Below are positions 31,627 to 40,404 of a stretch of DNA of 64,000 nt, piece by piece. Numbering within the stretch: position 1 is the stretch's first letter; every line of letters begins with the position of its first letter. The DNA is from Mycobacterium colombiense. Its GTDB lineage: Bacteria > Actinomycetota > Actinomycetes > Mycobacteriales > Mycobacteriaceae. The stretch covers positions 62,001 to 126,000 of the forward strand of contig NZ_MBEI01000049.1 of assembly GCF_001953985.1 (NCBI RefSeq). Reading direction: 5' to 3'. Both the position numbers and the translations under genes were made by a program. The notes below the pieces were generated by a model. The model ran no database searches. It worked only from the letters and a program-made list of their open reading frames with translations, and was not told the origin of the DNA.

Positions 31627-31884
31627 ATGACGTCTAGTAACGGGCCATCAGCGCGAGATGCTGCAGGTAAGCCACGGGACGCCAGTTCCGTTGACAGCCA
31701 GCAGGGCAGGACGCAGTTCCTCACCGTCGCCGAGGTAGCCGCGCTGATGCGGGTCTCCAAGATGACGGTGTACCGGCTGGTGCACAACGGCGAGCTGCCC
31801 GCAGTCCGGGTGGGTCGGTCCTTCCGGGTGCACGCCAAGGCCGTCCACGACATGCTGGAGACGTCCTACTTCGACGCCGGCTGA
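31627..31884 (+). CDS. Small excisionase-type HTH protein (Rv0500A-like)
   Basis: 85 residues. A disordered Ser/Asp-rich start (1-28) precedes a MerR/excisionase-family winged HTH (about 30-78; FLTVAEVAALMRVSKMTVYR, then GELPAVRVGRSFRV). It probably binds DNA. Although annotated excisionase-like, no integrase or phage gene is nearby; this protein is a conserved core gene of actinobacteria next to bS22. Target genes unknown. Confidence 0.88.
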   Translation: MTSSNGPSARDAAGKPRDASSVDSQQGRTQFLTVAEVAALMRVSKMTVYRLVHNGELPAVRVGRSFRVHAKAVHDMLETSYFDAG

Positions 31885-32030
31885 CCTGAAACGGTGCCGC
31901 TCGCGGGCGGCATCCAGGCTCCGCGGTTGCGCGGCGATCGATCGACGCCGGTTTGGTGTTCGATGCGTTCCGCCGGGTAAAGTGTCCGGGTCCAATCTTT
32001 GAAGCAGGTCACGGTCAGATAGCGGAGTTC

Positions 32031-32132
32031 ATGGGTTCAGTAATCAAGAAGCGGCGCAAGCGTATGTCGAAGAAGAAGCACCGCAAGCTGCTGCGTCGCA
32101 CCCGGGTGCAGCGCAGAAAACTCGGTAAGTAA
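32031..32132 (+). CDS. Ribosomal protein bS22 (AURKAIP1/COX24 domain, Rv0500B-like)
   Basis: 33 residues, too short for most gene finders. Almost entirely basic: [16 protein letters not shown] start and RKLGK end. This is the small actinobacterial 30S subunit protein bS22 with the AURKAIP1/COX24 domain, which sits in the rRNA near the decoding region. GCGGAG upstream acts as ribosome site. Its position between the HTH gene and the SDR gene is conserved. Confidence 0.93.
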
Positions 32133-32183
32133 CCCCGCCCGCGGCATAGTGCCGCCATCTCGCCTGGCGGCTAGGCTGTCCGG

Positions 32184-33311
32184 GTGGATCCGTCGAATGG
32201 GGACAGCGCCGGCCCGGGTGACACCGCAGGCAACACGGTGCATTACCCCAAGATCGTGTTGGTCACTGGCGCCTGCCGGTTTCTGGGCGGCTACCTGACG
32301 GCTCGGCTCGCGCAGAACCCGATGATCAAAGGGGTCATCGCGGTCGATGCGATAGCCCCGAGCAAGGACATGCTGCGCAGGATGGGGCGCGCCGAGTTCG
32401 TCCGGGCCGACATTCGTAATCCCTTCATAGCCAAGGTGATTCGCAACGGCGACGTCGACACGGTGGTGCATGCGGCGGCGGCATCGTACGCGCCGCGATC
32501 CGGTGGCACCGCGGCGCTGAAAGAGATCAACGTGATGGGCGCGATGCAGCTGTTCGCGGCCTGCCAGAAGGCGCCCTCCGTGCGCCGGGTGGTGCTCAAG
32601 TCGACGTCCGAGGTGTACGGCTCGAGCGCGCACGATCCGGTGATGTTCACCGAGGACAGCACCAGCCGCCGACCGTTCCGCGCCGGCTTCGCCAAAGACA
32701 GCCTCGACATCGAGGCGTACGCGCGCGGTTTGGGACGGCGCCGGCCGGACATCGCGGTGACGATCCTGCGGCTGGCCAACATGATCGGCCCGGCGATGGA
32801 CACCACGTTGTCGCGTTATCTGGCCGGCCCTTTGGTGCCCACCATGTTTGGCCGCGACGCACGACTGCAACTGCTGCACGAGCAGGATGCGCTGGGCGCG
32901 CTGGAGCGTGCGGCGATGGCCGGCAAGGCGGGAACGTTCAACATCGGCGCCGACGGCATCATCATGCTGTCGCAGGCGATCCGGCGGGCCGGCCGGATTC
33001 CTTTGCCGGTACCGGGTTTCGGCGTGTGGGCGCTGGACTCGTTACGGCGCGCAAACCGTTACAACGAGATCAGTCGTGATCAGTTTGATTACTTGAGTTA
33101 TGGCCGAGTCATGGATACCAGTCGAATGCGATCAGAACTCGGCTATCACCCGAAATGGTCGACGGCGGACGCCTTTGACGACTACGTTCGCGGCCGAAGC
33201 CTAACTCCCATAATCGACCCACATCGGGTACGCTCCTGGGAAGGTCGCGCCATATCCCTAGCGCAGCGCTGGGGTAGCCGAAATCCAATTCCGTGGGGTG
33301 GGGTCAGGTAG
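32184..33311 (+). CDS. galE2: Degenerate extended SDR, annotated GalE2-like (Rv0501)
   Basis: 375 residues, NAD-dependent epimerase/dehydratase fold. The cofactor loop reads GACRFLGG instead of GxxGxxG (second Gly is Arg32). The catalytic region reads GFAKDSLDIE where active enzymes have YxxxK, so Tyr and Lys are replaced by Phe169 and Ser173. The same changes occur in Rv0501 as I recall it. Epimerase activity is therefore doubtful; a structural or regulatory role is possible. TAGGCT 6 nt before the GTG suggests a leaderless mRNA. Confidence 0.85.
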   Translation: MDPSNGDSAGPGDTAGNTVHYPKIVLVTGACRFLGGYLTARLAQNPMIKGVIAVDAIAPSKDMLRRMGRAEFVRADIRNPFIAKVIRNGDVDTVVHAAAASYAPRSGGTAALKEINVMGAMQLFAACQKAPSVRRVVLKSTSEVYGSSAHDPVMFTEDSTSRRPFRAGFAKDSLDIEAYARGLGRRRPDIAVTILRLANMIGPAMDTTLSRYLAGPLVPTMFGRDARLQLLHEQDALGALERAAMAGKAGTFNIGADGIIMLSQAIRRAGRIPLPVPGFGVWALDSLRRANRYNEISRDQFDYLSYGRVMDTSRMRSELGYHPKWSTADAFDDYVRGRSLTPIIDPHRVRSWEGRAISLAQRWGSRNPIPWGGVR

Positions 33312-33316
33312 GTATC

Positions 33317-34381
33317 GTGGCGGGTGAAACCAGAGCGAATGTCATTCCACTGCACACTAATCGGGGTCGGGTAGCGGCTCGTCGGAGAGCCGATCAAAGA
33401 GCAGAGTCAACTCGCCAACATCCTTCGTTACTGTCTGATCCGAACGGCCGTGCGTCGGCCGAGCAGATCGCCGCGGTGGTCCGCGAAATCGACGAGCACC
33501 GCCGCGCCGCGGGATCATCGTCCGCCGATGCACCGCTGAACGACCTGGCGCAGCGCGTCGCCTCGGTTGCCGGATTCCTCCGCCAGCGGCTGCTGGGCGA
33601 CTACAGCGTCGACGAGTTCGGTTTCGACCCGCACTTCAACAGCGCGATCGTTCGGCCGTTGCTGCGGGTGTTCTTCCGGTCCTGGTTCCGGGTCGAGGTG
33701 AGCGGTATCGAGAACCTGCCGGATGACGGCGCCGCGCTGGTGGTCGCGAACCACGCCGGCGTGCTGCCGTTCGACGGGTTGATGCTGTCGGTGGCCGTCC
33801 ACGACGAGCACCCCGCGCAGCGGGACATGCGGCTGCTGGCCGCCGACATGGTGTTCGATCTGCCCGTGGTGGGCGAGGCGGCCCGCAAGGCCGGCCACAC
33901 CATGGCCTGCACGACGGACGCGCACCGGTTGCTCGCCGCCGGCCAGCTCACCGCCGTGTTCCCGGAGGGCTACAAGGGGCTGGGCAAGCGGTTCGAGGAC
34001 CGCTACCGGCTGCAGCGGTTCGGCCGTGGCGGATTCGTCACCGCGGCCCTGCGGACCAAGGCGCCGATCATCCCCTGCTCGATCATCGGGTCCGAGGAGA
34101 TCTACCCGATGCTGACCGACGTCAAGCTGCTGGCGCGGCTGTTCGGGCTGCCGTACTTCCCGATCACGCCGCTGTTCCCGCTGGCCGGTCCCGTGGGTCT
34201 GGTGCCGCTGCCGTCGAAATGGCACATCGCGTTCGGTGAACCGATCCACACCGATGACTACTCGGCCTCCGACGCCGAGGACCCGATGGTCACCTTCGAG
34301 CTGACCGACCAGGTGCGCGAGACCATCCAGCAGACGCTGTACCGGCTGCTCGCCGGCCGCCGCAACATCTTCTTCGGCTGA
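33317..34381 (+). CDS. PlsC-family acyltransferase (Rv0502-like)
   Basis: 354 residues. After a basic, disordered N-terminus (about 1-80), the PlsC domain has NHAGVLPFDG (NHx4D catalytic block) and the FPEG block (VFPEGYKGLGKRF). Such enzymes acylate glycerol phosphate or related lipids at the membrane; the specific acceptor is unknown. The GTG at 33317 is used because it starts 5 nt after the SDR stop and gives MAGETRANVIPLH. Confidence 0.85.
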   Translation: MAGETRANVIPLHTNRGRVAARRRADQRAESTRQHPSLLSDPNGRASAEQIAAVVREIDEHRRAAGSSSADAPLNDLAQRVASVAGFLRQRLLGDYSVDEFGFDPHFNSAIVRPLLRVFFRSWFRVEVSGIENLPDDGAALVVANHAGVLPFDGLMLSVAVHDEHPAQRDMRLLAADMVFDLPVVGEAARKAGHTMACTTDAHRLLAAGQLTAVFPEGYKGLGKRFEDRYRLQRFGRGGFVTAALRTKAPIIPCSIIGSEEIYPMLTDVKLLARLFGLPYFPITPLFPLAGPVGLVPLPSKWHIAFGEPIHTDDYSASDAEDPMVTFELTDQVRETIQQTLYRLLAGRRNIFFG

Positions 34382-34404
34382 TCCGGCCGCGCCCCGCAAA
34401 AGGA

Positions 34405-34434
34405 AACGCCACCGCGGAAATCCGCGGTGGCGTT
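34405..34434. terminator. Bidirectional hairpin between plsC-like gene and cmaA2
   Basis: AACGCCACCGCGG (34405-34417), loop AAAT, CCGCGGTGGCGTT (34422-34434): a perfect 13-bp stem between two convergent genes. Confidence 0.8.
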
Positions 34435-34450
34435 GACCTTTCAAGAACGA

Positions 34451-35380
34451 CTACTTGACCATCGTGAACTGGCAGACGTTGGTGTAGCCGTCGCGGAACA
34501 GGTCCGAGCAGCCCCTCAGGTACTTCAGGTAGATGTCGTAGGTCTCCTGCCCCTTCAGGGCGATCGCCTCCTCCTTGTGCGCCTCGAGGGCGTCTCCCCA
34601 GGCGGTCAGCGTCGGAACGTAGTTCTTGCCGATGTAGTGGTGGCGTTCGATCTTGAAACCCGCGTCGGTTGAGTACTTGTCGACCAGGTTGACCTGGGGC
34701 AACTTTCCGCCCGGGTAGATCTCCTTCAGGATGAAGCTGATGAACCGCAGCAGGGTCATGTTCACCTGCAAGCCCATCGCTTTGCCCTCTTCGGCGGTGG
34801 GCACCACGATGCTGTGCAGCAGCATCCGGCCGTCGTCGGGCAGCAGGTCGTAGTACTTCTTGAAAAAGGTGGCGTAACGCTCGTATCCGGCGTCGCCCGC
34901 GCCGTCGGCGAAGTGCTCAAACGCGCCCAGCGACACGATGCGGTCGATCGGTACGTCGCCGGGGAATTCCTCCCAGCCCTGGATCCGCACCTCCTTGCGG
35001 CGGGGGCTGTCCATTTTGTCGAACTCCGCCACGCAATGGGCGTACTGGTTCTCGCTGAGCGTCAGGCCGATGACGTTGACGTCGTACTCGGCCACTGCGT
35101 GCCGCATCGTCGAGCCCCAACCGCTGCCGATGTCCAGCAGCGTCATGCCGGGCTCGAGGTTCAGCTTGTCCAAGGCCAGCTTGCGCTTGGCGTACTGCGC
35201 CTCTTCCAGCGTCTTGGTCAGATTCTGGGGGTCCGGGTTTTCGTCGAAGTAACCGCAGCTGTAGGTCATCGACGGGTCGAGCCAGAGCTTGAAGAACTCG
35301 TTCGACTTGTCGTAGTGCGACCGGACCTTCTCGACCGGCGGCTTCAGTTGCGTGCTTCCCGTGTCCCCGTGTGCTGACAT
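34451..35380 (-). CDS. cmaA2: Cyclopropane mycolic acid synthase CmaA2
   Basis: 309 residues, SAM-dependent mycolate methyltransferase. It resembles Rv0503c CmaA2, which makes trans-cyclopropanes of oxygenated mycolates. Two differences stand out: an insertion of about seven residues at 46-57 ([12 protein letters not shown] in place of a short ERPDM-type loop), and LLDIGSGWG at 81-89, where the family Cys is Ser85-86 region (GSG for GCG). The SAM fold otherwise looks intact. It starts immediately after the Rv0504c-like stop (TAAATG), so the two are co-transcribed. Confidence 0.9.
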   Translation of the reverse strand: MSAHGDTGSTQLKPPVEKVRSHYDKSNEFFKLWLDPSMTYSCGYFDENPDPQNLTKTLEEAQYAKRKLALDKLNLEPGMTLLDIGSGWGSTMRHAVAEYDVNVIGLTLSENQYAHCVAEFDKMDSPRRKEVRIQGWEEFPGDVPIDRIVSLGAFEHFADGAGDAGYERYATFFKKYYDLLPDDGRMLLHSIVVPTAEEGKAMGLQVNMTLLRFISFILKEIYPGGKLPQVNLVDKYSTDAGFKIERHHYIGKNYVPTLTAWGDALEAHKEEAIALKGQETYDIYLKYLRGCSDLFRDGYTNVCQFTMVK

Positions 35381-35902
35381 TTATAACGCCCCTAACTTCC
35401 CTGCAGAAATGGATGCCACTGCCGCGGCGGTAGCTTCAACGTCCGCTTGATTCGAAGACTCTCCCAGCATCGTGACGACACTCGTGACGATCGGCTTTCC
35501 ATCGGCATCGGTCACTTCGCTGCGGATCTCGGCCAGCACGGTGCCGTGGGACTCAATCACCGAGTCGAGATAGGTGTCGAAGTACAGCCTATCGTGGGCC
35601 AGGATCGGCCGGTGGAACTTGAATTTCTGGTCGCGGTGAATGACGCGGGCGATGTTGATCGGAATGCTGAACTTGGTGAAGATCTCCAGCTGCACCCGGC
35701 GCCCAGCGATCGCGAGGAACGTCAACGGCGCCACCATGTCGGGGTACCCAGCATTGTGGGATTCACTCTCGTCGAAGTGGGCCGGGTGGTCGTCCTTGAT
35801 CGCCAGCGCGAACTCACGGATCTTCTCGCGACCGACCTCGAAGTAGTCCGGTGCGCGGTAATGGCTGCCGATGAGTCCTTCGGCTTCCTTGGGGACCGTC
35901 AT
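35381..35902 (-). CDS. MaoC/HadA-like dehydratase-fold protein (Rv0504c-like)
   Basis: 173 residues with a FAS1-type dehydratase hotdog domain ([20 protein letters not shown] start). It resembles HadA/HadC, the (3R)-hydroxyacyl-ACP dehydratase subunits of mycolate elongation. The catalytic Asp/His pair is seen only as DDHPAHFDE and [12 protein letters not shown], so it may be a non-catalytic partner subunit. ATG at 35902 follows CGGAGGG. Translationally adjacent to cmaA2. Confidence 0.85.
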   Translation of the reverse strand: MTVPKEAEGLIGSHYRAPDYFEVGREKIREFALAIKDDHPAHFDESESHNAGYPDMVAPLTFLAIAGRRVQLEIFTKFSIPINIARVIHRDQKFKFHRPILAHDRLYFDTYLDSVIESHGTVLAEIRSEVTDADGKPIVTSVVTMLGESSNQADVEATAAAVASISAGKLGAL

Positions 35903-35945
35903 GGCGTATGCCCTCCGCTCGATTGTGCCTGCGCGGCGCAGCCTA

Positions 35946-36857
35946 TCAGCGCGATTGCCGCCGAGAGGCCAGCGCAGCCAGTGCACCACCGGCCGCGCCC
36001 AGCGCCAACGCCGACGGCACCCCGATCCGCGCCGCCTTGCGCGCGGTGCGGAAATCGCGAATCTCCCAGCCGCGCTCCCGGGCCAGGGCGCGCAGGCGGG
36101 CGTCGGGATTGATGGCGACCGCCGTGCCCACCAGCGACAGCATCGGGACGTCGTTGAAGCTGTCCGAGTAGGCGGTGCAGCGTTTGAGGTTGAGCCCCTC
36201 GCGAATCGCCAGCGAGCGCACCGCGTGCGCCTTGCCGGTGCCGTGCAAGATGTCGCCGACCAGCCTGCCGGTGAAGACGCCGTCCACCGATTCCGCGACC
36301 GTGCCCAGCGCGCCGGTCAGGCCGAGCCGCCGCGCGATGGTCGCGGCGAGCTCGTAGGGCGTTGCGGTGATCAGCCACACCTGCTGGCCGGCGTCCAGAT
36401 GCATCTGCGTGAGCTCGCGGGTGCCGGGCCAGATCTTGTCGGCGATGATCTCGTCGTAGATCTCCTCGCCCAGGGCGACCAGTTGTTCGACCGATCGGCC
36501 CTCGATGAAGGCGAGCGCCTTGCGCCGGCCGGCGGCGACGTCGTTGCTGTTTTCCGTTCCGAGAATCTGGAACTTGGCCTGCGCGTAGATGAATCCGACC
36601 ACGTCGCGATACGTGAAGTAGTTGCGCGCGGCCAGCCCGCGCCCGAAATGCACCGCCGATGAGCCCTGTACGAGTGTGTTGTCCACGTCGAAGAAGGCGG
36701 CGGCGGTCAGGTCGATGGGGGGCTGCGGGCGGTCTTCCGAGGCGGCGGCTTCTTCCCGCATGCCCTCGATCGCGCGCGCCGCGCTGGCGTCCGCGCCCAG
36801 CGACTCCAGGTCGACGTGACCGGATTGGTCCGCGTTGGCCGGGTCAGAGGAAGTCAT
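35946..36857 (-). CDS. serB1: HAD-IB family phosphatase SerB1
   Basis: 303 residues. HAD motif [10 protein letters not shown], motif [10 protein letters not shown], motif [17 protein letters not shown] cap domain lies between motifs I and II. The C-terminus is hydrophobic and Ala-rich ([17 protein letters not shown]), possibly membrane-associated. Annotated phosphoserine phosphatase, but HAD-IB members also include phosphatases acting on lipid phosphates, so the substrate is open. The ATG at 36857 has a perfect AGGAGG with 7-nt spacing; a TTG two codons earlier is too close to it. Confidence 0.88.
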   Translation of the reverse strand: MTSSDPANADQSGHVDLESLGADASAARAIEGMREEAAASEDRPQPPIDLTAAAFFDVDNTLVQGSSAVHFGRGLAARNYFTYRDVVGFIYAQAKFQILGTENSNDVAAGRRKALAFIEGRSVEQLVALGEEIYDEIIADKIWPGTRELTQMHLDAGQQVWLITATPYELAATIARRLGLTGALGTVAESVDGVFTGRLVGDILHGTGKAHAVRSLAIREGLNLKRCTAYSDSFNDVPMLSLVGTAVAINPDARLRALARERGWEIRDFRTARKAARIGVPSALALGAAGGALAALASRRQSR

Positions 36858-37003
36858 CGTCAAACCTCCTAGATCGCTGTGTTGCCTGGCGACCCAGCGG
36901 GTGCCCGATCTCCAACCCTATCGGGCAGATGGCGTGCGGGCGTTGACGTGTCCCGGGCCGGTCGATGAGTTCGGCGGGGTCACACGCCAGTGGCGCCCTG
37001 TGT

Positions 37004-37294
37004 TCACGACCACATACCGAGATTCGTCGACATCGCGCCGGTGTAGTTGCCGTGGGCGGTCGTGGCGACCTTCTCCAGTTGCGCCAGCGCTTCGCGCATC
37101 ATCGCCTCGCCGCGGACCCAGTGCTGATGCGCCTCGGCATGAGCCGCCGCGGCCGCTCCCGTCCACGATGTGTGCAAACGCGTTACGCGAGAATCGATTT
37201 CGGCGATCATGTCTTCGGCATAGCGTTGGAACGCCGCCATCCGCTGCACCGCGTCGGTCAACGCCTGGGGATCGACCCGAAACGCCTCAGCCAC
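37004..37294 (-). CDS. esxE: WXG100 protein EsxE-like
   Basis: 96 residues. Two-helix WXG100 fold with the turn SWTGAA near residue 43-48. It ends ATNLGMWS-like (MSTNLGMWS), closely recalling M. tuberculosis EsxE (Rv3904c). EsxE pairs with EsxF and is exported; in M. tuberculosis they accompany the necrotizing toxin CpnT. Here no cpnT follows; serB1 is next, 146 bp downstream. GTG start overlaps the esxF stop region by 8 nt. Confidence 0.88.
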   Translation of the reverse strand: MAEAFRVDPQALTDAVQRMAAFQRYAEDMIAEIDSRVTRLHTSWTGAAAAAHAEAHQHWVRGEAMMREALAQLEKVATTAHGNYTGAMSTNLGMWS

Positions 37295-37595
37295 CGCGCA
37301 CCGCCCGCTCCGCCTGGGCGGACCCCGCCTCGTTGCTCTGGTACGCCCCGCCGGCCTGGCCCACCAGGTGCGCCAGCATCGACAACCCGAGCTCTACCTC
37401 GCGGGCGCCCTTATGCCACAGCTCCCACGCGGATCCGTACGCGGTGCCCGCCGCGCCCTGCCAACCGCCCAGCAGCTGACCCACTTGATCGTCGAGCTGG
37501 GACAGCTGGGCCGACAGCTGCTCGGCCGCACCGCTGAGCGAGACCGCTGCGCCCTGCATGACGACGGGATCGACCCGCAGCGTTTCGTCGGCCAT
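37287..37595 (-). CDS. esxF: WXG100 protein EsxF-like
   Basis: 102 residues. WXG motif in LLGGWQGAAG near residue 43, followed by AYGSAWELWHKGAREVELGLS, which recalls M. tuberculosis EsxF (Rv3905c). It likely forms a heterodimer with the EsxE-like protein whose gene overlaps its 3' end. The pair occupies the place of mmpS2-mmpL2 between serB1 and the glutaredoxin gene. No ESX core gene is in the window. Confidence 0.88.
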   Translation of the reverse strand: MADETLRVDPVVMQGAAVSLSGAAEQLSAQLSQLDDQVGQLLGGWQGAAGTAYGSAWELWHKGAREVELGLSMLAHLVGQAGGAYQSNEAGSAQAERAVRGG

Positions 37596-37654
37596 GGTCG
37601 GAACATAACGCCTGGTAGATGGCCTGACAAGTCACCGATGACACACTGGTGCCC

Positions 37655-37924
37655 ATGACTGAGTCGACCGGCCGGCCGCAGGTGGAGCTGTTGACCCGCG
37701 GCGGGTGCACCATCTGCGAGCGGGCGCATGCGCGATTGGTCGAACTGGCCGGTGAATTGGGCTTCGAGTTGTCCATCACCGACGTCGACGCGGCGGCCGC
37801 GGCAGGCAACACCGCGCTGCGGGCCGAGTTCGGCGACCGGTTGCCAGTGATCCTGCTCGACGGCCGCGAACACAGCTACTGGGAGATCGATGAGCCCCGG
37901 CTGCGGGCCGATCTCGGCGCCTGA
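37655..37924 (+). CDS. Glutaredoxin/thioredoxin-like protein (Rv0508-like)
   Basis: 89 residues. DUF836/glutaredoxin-like fold with the redox pair CTIC (residues 18-21, in [11 protein letters not shown]) and the cis-Pro segment [10 protein letters not shown]. It probably reduces disulfides in the cytosol. ATG at 37655 is preferred over a GTG two codons earlier. A GC-rich hairpin follows before hemA. Confidence 0.85.
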   Translation: MTESTGRPQVELLTRGGCTICERAHARLVELAGELGFELSITDVDAAAAAGNTALRAEFGDRLPVILLDGREHSYWEIDEPRLRADLGA

Positions 37925-37929
37925 CCCGT

Positions 37930-37957
37930 CCCGCGCCGCCCGGTCGGCCGGCGCGGG
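37930..37957 (+). terminator. Hairpin after the glutaredoxin gene
   Basis: CCCGCGCCG (37930-37938) pairs with CGGCGCGGG (37949-37957), followed by GCAATTATTT. This looks like a terminator separating the glutaredoxin gene from hemA. Confidence 0.6.
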
Positions 37958-37981
37958 GCAATTATTTGGTAGCCCAGCTGA

Positions 37982-37991
37982 TAAACGTTTA
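37982..37991. promoter_or_regulatory. TAAACGTTTA palindrome upstream of hemA
   Basis: A perfect 10-bp AT-rich palindrome about 60 bp before the hemA start, inside an AT-rich patch (GATAAACGTTTACC). It may overlap the promoter and act as an operator; no regulator is assigned. Confidence 0.35.
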
Positions 37992-38049
37992 CCGTGGACA
38001 GCAGTTCAGTTACTGGAGGAAGCAAGGGAGCTGGCCAGGTGATGCTGCC

Positions 38050-39420
38050 GTGAGCGTCTTGCTCTTCGGGGTTTCGCACCGCAGTGCGCCGGTCTCCGTC
38101 CTGGAACAACTCAGCATCGACGAGTCCGATCAGGGCAAGATCGTCGACCGGGTGTTGCAGTCGCCACTGGTGACCGAGGCGATGGTGCTGTCTACATGCA
38201 ACCGGGTCGAGGTCTACGCGGTGGTGGACGCGTTCCACGGCGGGTTAGCGGTGATCGGGCAGGTGCTGTCGGAACAGTCCGGGATGTCGATGACCGACCT
38301 CACCAAGTACGCGTACGTGCGGTACAGCGAGGCCGCCGTCGAGCACCTGTTCGCGGTCGCCAGCGGCCTGGATTCCGCGGTGATCGGCGAGCAGCAGGTG
38401 CTCGGTCAGGTCCGTCGCGCCTATGCCAACGCCGAGACCAACCGCACCGTCGGCCGGATTCTGCACGAGCTGGCCCAGCGGGCCCTGTCGGTGGGCAAGC
38501 GGGTGCATTCCGAGACCGCCATCGACGCCGCCGGCGCCTCGGTGGTGTCCGTCGCCCTGAGCATGGCCGAACGCCGCCTGAAGGGCTTGTCGGGCAAGAC
38601 CGCCGTCGTGGTCGGCGCCGGTGCGATGGGCGCCCTGGCCGCGGCGCACCTTTCCCGTGCCGGCATCGGGCAGGTCCACGTGGTCAACCGGTCGCTGTCG
38701 CGGGGCCAGCGCTTGGTCCGCAAGATCCGCGACGCCGGCGTGCGGGCCGACGCCGTGCCCTTGGAGCGCCTGCCCGACACCCTGGCCGGCGCCGATGTCG
38801 TCGTCAGCTGCACCGGCGCGGTGACCCCGGTGGTCTCGCTGGCCGACGTGCACCACGCGCTGGCCGCCGCGCACCGCGACGAAGAGACGAACCCACTGGT
38901 CATCTGCGACCTGGGGATGCCGCGCGACGTCGACCCGGCGGTGGCTGGTCTGCCCGGCGTCTGGGTCGTCGATGTGGACCGCGTCCAGCACGAGCCCTCG
39001 GCCCACGCGACGGCGGCGGACGTCGACGCCGCCCGCACCATCGTCGCGACCGAAGTTGCTGCCTATCTGGCCGGACAGCGGATGGCCGAGGTCACGCCGA
39101 CGGTCACGGCACTGCGCCAGCGGGCCGCCGATGTGGTCGAAGCGGAACTGCTGCGCCTCGACAACCGGCTGCCCGGGCTGGAGAGCGCCCAGCGCGAGGA
39201 GGTGGCCCGCACCGTGCGACGGGTGGTGGACAAGCTGCTGCACGCGCCGACCGTGCGGATCAAACAGCTGGCCAGCGCGCCCGGCGGTGACAGTTACGCC
39301 GAGGCGTTGCGCGAACTCTTCGAACTCGACCAGACCGCGGTCGATGCCGTGGCCGCGGGCGAATTGCCGGTCATTGCAAACGGATTCGACGCGGGTACTC
39401 CGCAGCAGACCGCCGAGTAG
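38050..39420 (+). CDS. hemA: Glutamyl-tRNA reductase
   Basis: 456 residues. N-terminal catalytic domain with the nucleophile in [12 protein letters not shown] (about Cys50), middle NADPH Rossmann fold ([13 protein letters not shown]), and a C-terminal dimerisation helix bundle. It converts glutamyl-tRNA to glutamate-1-semialdehyde, the first committed step of C5 heme synthesis. The GTG at 38050 gives [15 protein letters not shown] as in Rv0509. It leads a hemA-hemC-hemD-hemB cluster; HemL, the next enzyme, is at 59.8 kb. Confidence 0.96.
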   Translation: MSVLLFGVSHRSAPVSVLEQLSIDESDQGKIVDRVLQSPLVTEAMVLSTCNRVEVYAVVDAFHGGLAVIGQVLSEQSGMSMTDLTKYAYVRYSEAAVEHLFAVASGLDSAVIGEQQVLGQVRRAYANAETNRTVGRILHELAQRALSVGKRVHSETAIDAAGASVVSVALSMAERRLKGLSGKTAVVVGAGAMGALAAAHLSRAGIGQVHVVNRSLSRGQRLVRKIRDAGVRADAVPLERLPDTLAGADVVVSCTGAVTPVVSLADVHHALAAAHRDEETNPLVICDLGMPRDVDPAVAGLPGVWVVDVDRVQHEPSAHATAADVDAARTIVATEVAAYLAGQRMAEVTPTVTALRQRAADVVEAELLRLDNRLPGLESAQREEVARTVRRVVDKLLHAPTVRIKQLASAPGGDSYAEALRELFELDQTAVDAVAAGELPVIANGFDAGTPQQTAE

Positions 39421-39433
39421 GCGCTTGGCGAAC

Positions 39434-40381
39434 GTGATCCGGATAGGTACCCGGGGCAGCCTGCTGGCCACCACCCAGGCCGGGGGCGTCAGAGACGCTT
39501 TGATCGCGCTGGGACACCCGGCCGAGCTGGTGACCATCACCACGGAGGGGGACCGCTCATCGGCGCCCATCGAGTCGCTCGGCGTGGGTGTCTTCACCAC
39601 CGCGCTGCGCGAGGCCATGGAAGAGGGCCGAGTCGACGCCGCCGTGCACTCCCACAAGGACCTGCCCACCGCCGATGACCCGAGGTTTGCTGTGGCGGCC
39701 ATACCGTTGCGCAACGATCCGCGCGACGCGGTGGTCGCGCGCGATGGACTGGTACTCGCGGAGTTGCCAGCCGGTTCGCTGGTGGGCACGTCGTCGCCGC
39801 GGCGGGCCGCGCAGCTTAGAGCATTGGGTCTCGGTTTGGAAATCCGCCCCCTACGAGGCAACCTAGATACCAGGTTGAACAGGGTAAGCAGTGGTGATCT
39901 CGACGCGATCGTGGTAGCCCGGGCGGGACTCGCCCGGATCGGTCGCCTCGACGATGTCACCGAGACGCTAGAGCCGGTGCAGATGTTGCCAGCACCGGCT
40001 CAGGGCGCGCTCGCCGTCGAATGCCGTGCCGGTGACACCCGGTTAGCGGCAGTGCTGGCGGAACTGGACGACGCCGACACGCGGGCGTCGGTCACCGCGG
40101 AGCGAGCCCTGCTGGCCGAACTGGAGGCCGGTTGCTCCGCACCGGTGGGCGCGATCGCCGAAGTGGTCGAGTCCATCGATGAGGAAGGCCGGATCTTCGA
40201 AGAGCTGTCGCTGCGCGGTTGCGTAGCGGCGCTGGACGGATCCGACGTGATCCGTGCGTCCGGTATCGGCAGTCCCGGTCGGGCACGAGAGCTTGGGCTT
40301 TCGGTGGCCGCGGAGCTGTTCGAGCTGGGCGCCCGAGAGCTGATGAGCGAAGCGCGGGAAGACCCGGCGCGAGGAAATTAA
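39434..40381 (+). CDS. hemC: Porphobilinogen deaminase
   Basis: 315 residues. Conserved [30 protein letters not shown] and RGNLDTRL motifs. Cys234 (EAGCSAPVG) binds the dipyrromethane cofactor. It polymerises four porphobilinogens to hydroxymethylbilane. GTG at 39434 gives MIRIGTRGS; a TTG three codons earlier is possible. 13 nt after hemA. The C-terminus is a few residues longer than in M. tuberculosis. Confidence 0.95.
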   Translation: MIRIGTRGSLLATTQAGGVRDALIALGHPAELVTITTEGDRSSAPIESLGVGVFTTALREAMEEGRVDAAVHSHKDLPTADDPRFAVAAIPLRNDPRDAVVARDGLVLAELPAGSLVGTSSPRRAAQLRALGLGLEIRPLRGNLDTRLNRVSSGDLDAIVVARAGLARIGRLDDVTETLEPVQMLPAPAQGALAVECRAGDTRLAAVLAELDDADTRASVTAERALLAELEAGCSAPVGAIAEVVESIDEEGRIFEELSLRGCVAALDGSDVIRASGIGSPGRARELGLSVAAELFELGARELMSEAREDPARGN

Positions 40382-40404
40382 TTGCGAGTTACGTGGGAGC
40401 GACA

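Noticed and set aside
31627..31884. Excisionase label suggesting a mobile element
   Set aside because: No integrase, attachment site or phage genes nearby; the gene is a conserved core HTH protein beside bS22.
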